Source: Bacteroidales bacterium M8 (GTDB lineage: Bacteria > Bacteroidota > Bacteroidia > Bacteroidales > Muribaculaceae). From it: DNA of 64,000 nucleotides. Below, in pieces: positions 63,451 to 64,000 of this stretch (position 1 is the first letter of the stretch; each line of letters begins with the position of its first letter). The position numbers were made by a program, and so were the translations under genes. Location of the stretch: NCBI GenBank assembly GCA_001689495.1, contig LUJS01000052.1, positions 1 through 64,000 of the forward strand, given 5' to 3'. The notes below the pieces were generated by a model. The model did not search any database, had not been told where the DNA came from, and worked only from the letters and a program-made list of their open reading frames with translations.

Positions 63451-64000
63451 TAGTTTGAATGAGGTTGTGAATCTTTTTTCTTAAGTGTGATGACGGTGAT
63501 TTCGGGTGTCGCGCCTATACGCGCCGGGAACCCGACGGTGCCTATGCCTATGTTGACATAGAGATTATGCTTTTTGTCCTTGTCCGCATACAGACCTCCC
63601 CAAGTGGGATACCTGAAAACGGCCGGAGAGAATCCGCCGACCTCCATCTGCATGGCATGGGTGTGCCCCGACAAGGTCAGTGGAATGTTGATGTCGGGAT
63701 TGTCCGCGATAGAGTCTGTCCAGTGCGCGGGATTGTGAGTCAGCAATATCTTGCTGACATTATCGCTGACATCGGGATATGCCTTTGCGAGCGAGCCGTA
63801 GACATGGAAGGGTGGATCTCCGATATTCTCGACACCTATAACGGCTATCGAGTCGCCGTCGCGTCTTATCATTTCGGTCTCGTTGAGCAGCAGACGCCAT
63901 CCCATATTGCCAATGGCATCGCGCAGATGCCTGCGGTCCGCCTCCTTGGCATCGTCAGTCGCCCAGTCAGAATAATCGCCGTAGTCGTGATTTCCGAGAA
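63450..64000 (-). CDS. calcineurin-like metallophosphoesterase (5' end outside the window)
   Basis: The open frame runs off the right edge; about 183 residues are visible. GNHDYGDYS at the visible start, followed by LLTHNP and SGHTHAMQM, are the GNHD, xxH and GHTH metal-binding motifs of calcineurin-like phosphoesterases. The GHTHAMQ tail and YADKDKKHNLYVNIGIG resemble membrane-linked YkuE-like phosphoesterases, whose N-terminal membrane part would lie beyond the edge. Its stop overlaps the tex start (TAATG). Confidence 0.9.
   Translation of the reverse strand, partial: LGNHDYGDYSDWATDDAKEADRRHLRDAIGNMGWRLLLNETEMIRRDGDSIAVIGVENIGDPPFHVYGSLAKAYPDVSDNVSKILLTHNPAHWTDSIADNPDINIPLTLSGHTHAMQMEVGGFSPAVFRYPTWGGLYADKDKKHNLYVNIGIGTVGFPARIGATPEITVITLKKKDSQPHSN

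Overview
The window is a gene-dense stretch of a Bacteroidales chromosome. Its composition (mid-50s %GC by eye) and several expanded or variant families make a Muribaculaceae (S24-7) gut commensal the best guess, but the family-level placement is inference. Direct support for Bacteroidota is the repeated promoter type TTTG-N19/20-TAnnTTTG, which precedes the tRNA-Leu, pgpA, pepT, rplU, clpP, ppdK, LolE-type and CYTH genes. Bacteroidales-type proteins add to this: DUF5686, a very long NusB, a carboxynorspermidine-synthase-like dehydrogenase, a THUMP-like methyltransferase and a pRiA4b ORF-3-like protein. Nearly all genes are housekeeping. No insertion sequence, prophage, CRISPR array or integrase was seen, and no gene-free gap exceeds 300 bases.

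Layout. 1-7.8 kb: tRNA-Leu(TAG), then purH and the rod-shape cluster mreB-mreC-mreD-mrdA(PBP2)-rodA, in which mreC, mreD and mrdA all use non-ATG starts. 7.8-14.5 kb: a lipoprotein, mutS, two secreted proteins of unknown function (one with a type IX-like C-terminal sorting domain) and pgpA. 14.5-20 kb: miaA, pepT and the operon nusB-yajC-ybbR-coaE. 20-31.4 kb: the most interesting region, one co-oriented run made of a pRiA4b ORF-3-like protein, three TerD-family proteins, two short TerY-like vWA proteins, an AIM24 protein, a vWA/zinc-ribbon TerY, a PP2C phosphatase, a Ser/Thr-kinase-like protein with zinc ribbon, and finally a Ca2+-type P-type ATPase followed by a strong terminator. A terminator-like hairpin splits the run between the two short vWA genes.

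31.4-46 kb: a secreted beta-helix protein, a polyamine-type dehydrogenase, a BI-1 protein, argS, NDH-2 with a histidine-rich secreted partner, an FtsE-like ATPase, recQ, clpX, clpP, a SpoU methyltransferase and rplU-rpmA behind a structured leader. 46-52.6 kb (plus strand): MATE exporter, LolE/FtsX-type permease, ppdK, then an AT-richer pair made of a small helical protein and a Fic adenylyltransferase carrying its own inhibitory motif. 52.6-64 kb: glutaminase with an outer-membrane protein, a DUF5686 protein and a CYTH protein read from face-to-face promoters, an acyl-CoA ligase, a methyltransferase, tsaB, folK, tex and a truncated metallophosphoesterase.

The Ter-type region has the composition of a complete phospho-signalling module: kinase, phosphatase and vWA scaffolds, combined with calcium-binding TerD proteins and a calcium pump. 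It lacks the TerC and TerB components of classical tellurite-resistance clusters. Its physiological role cannot be read from the sequence.
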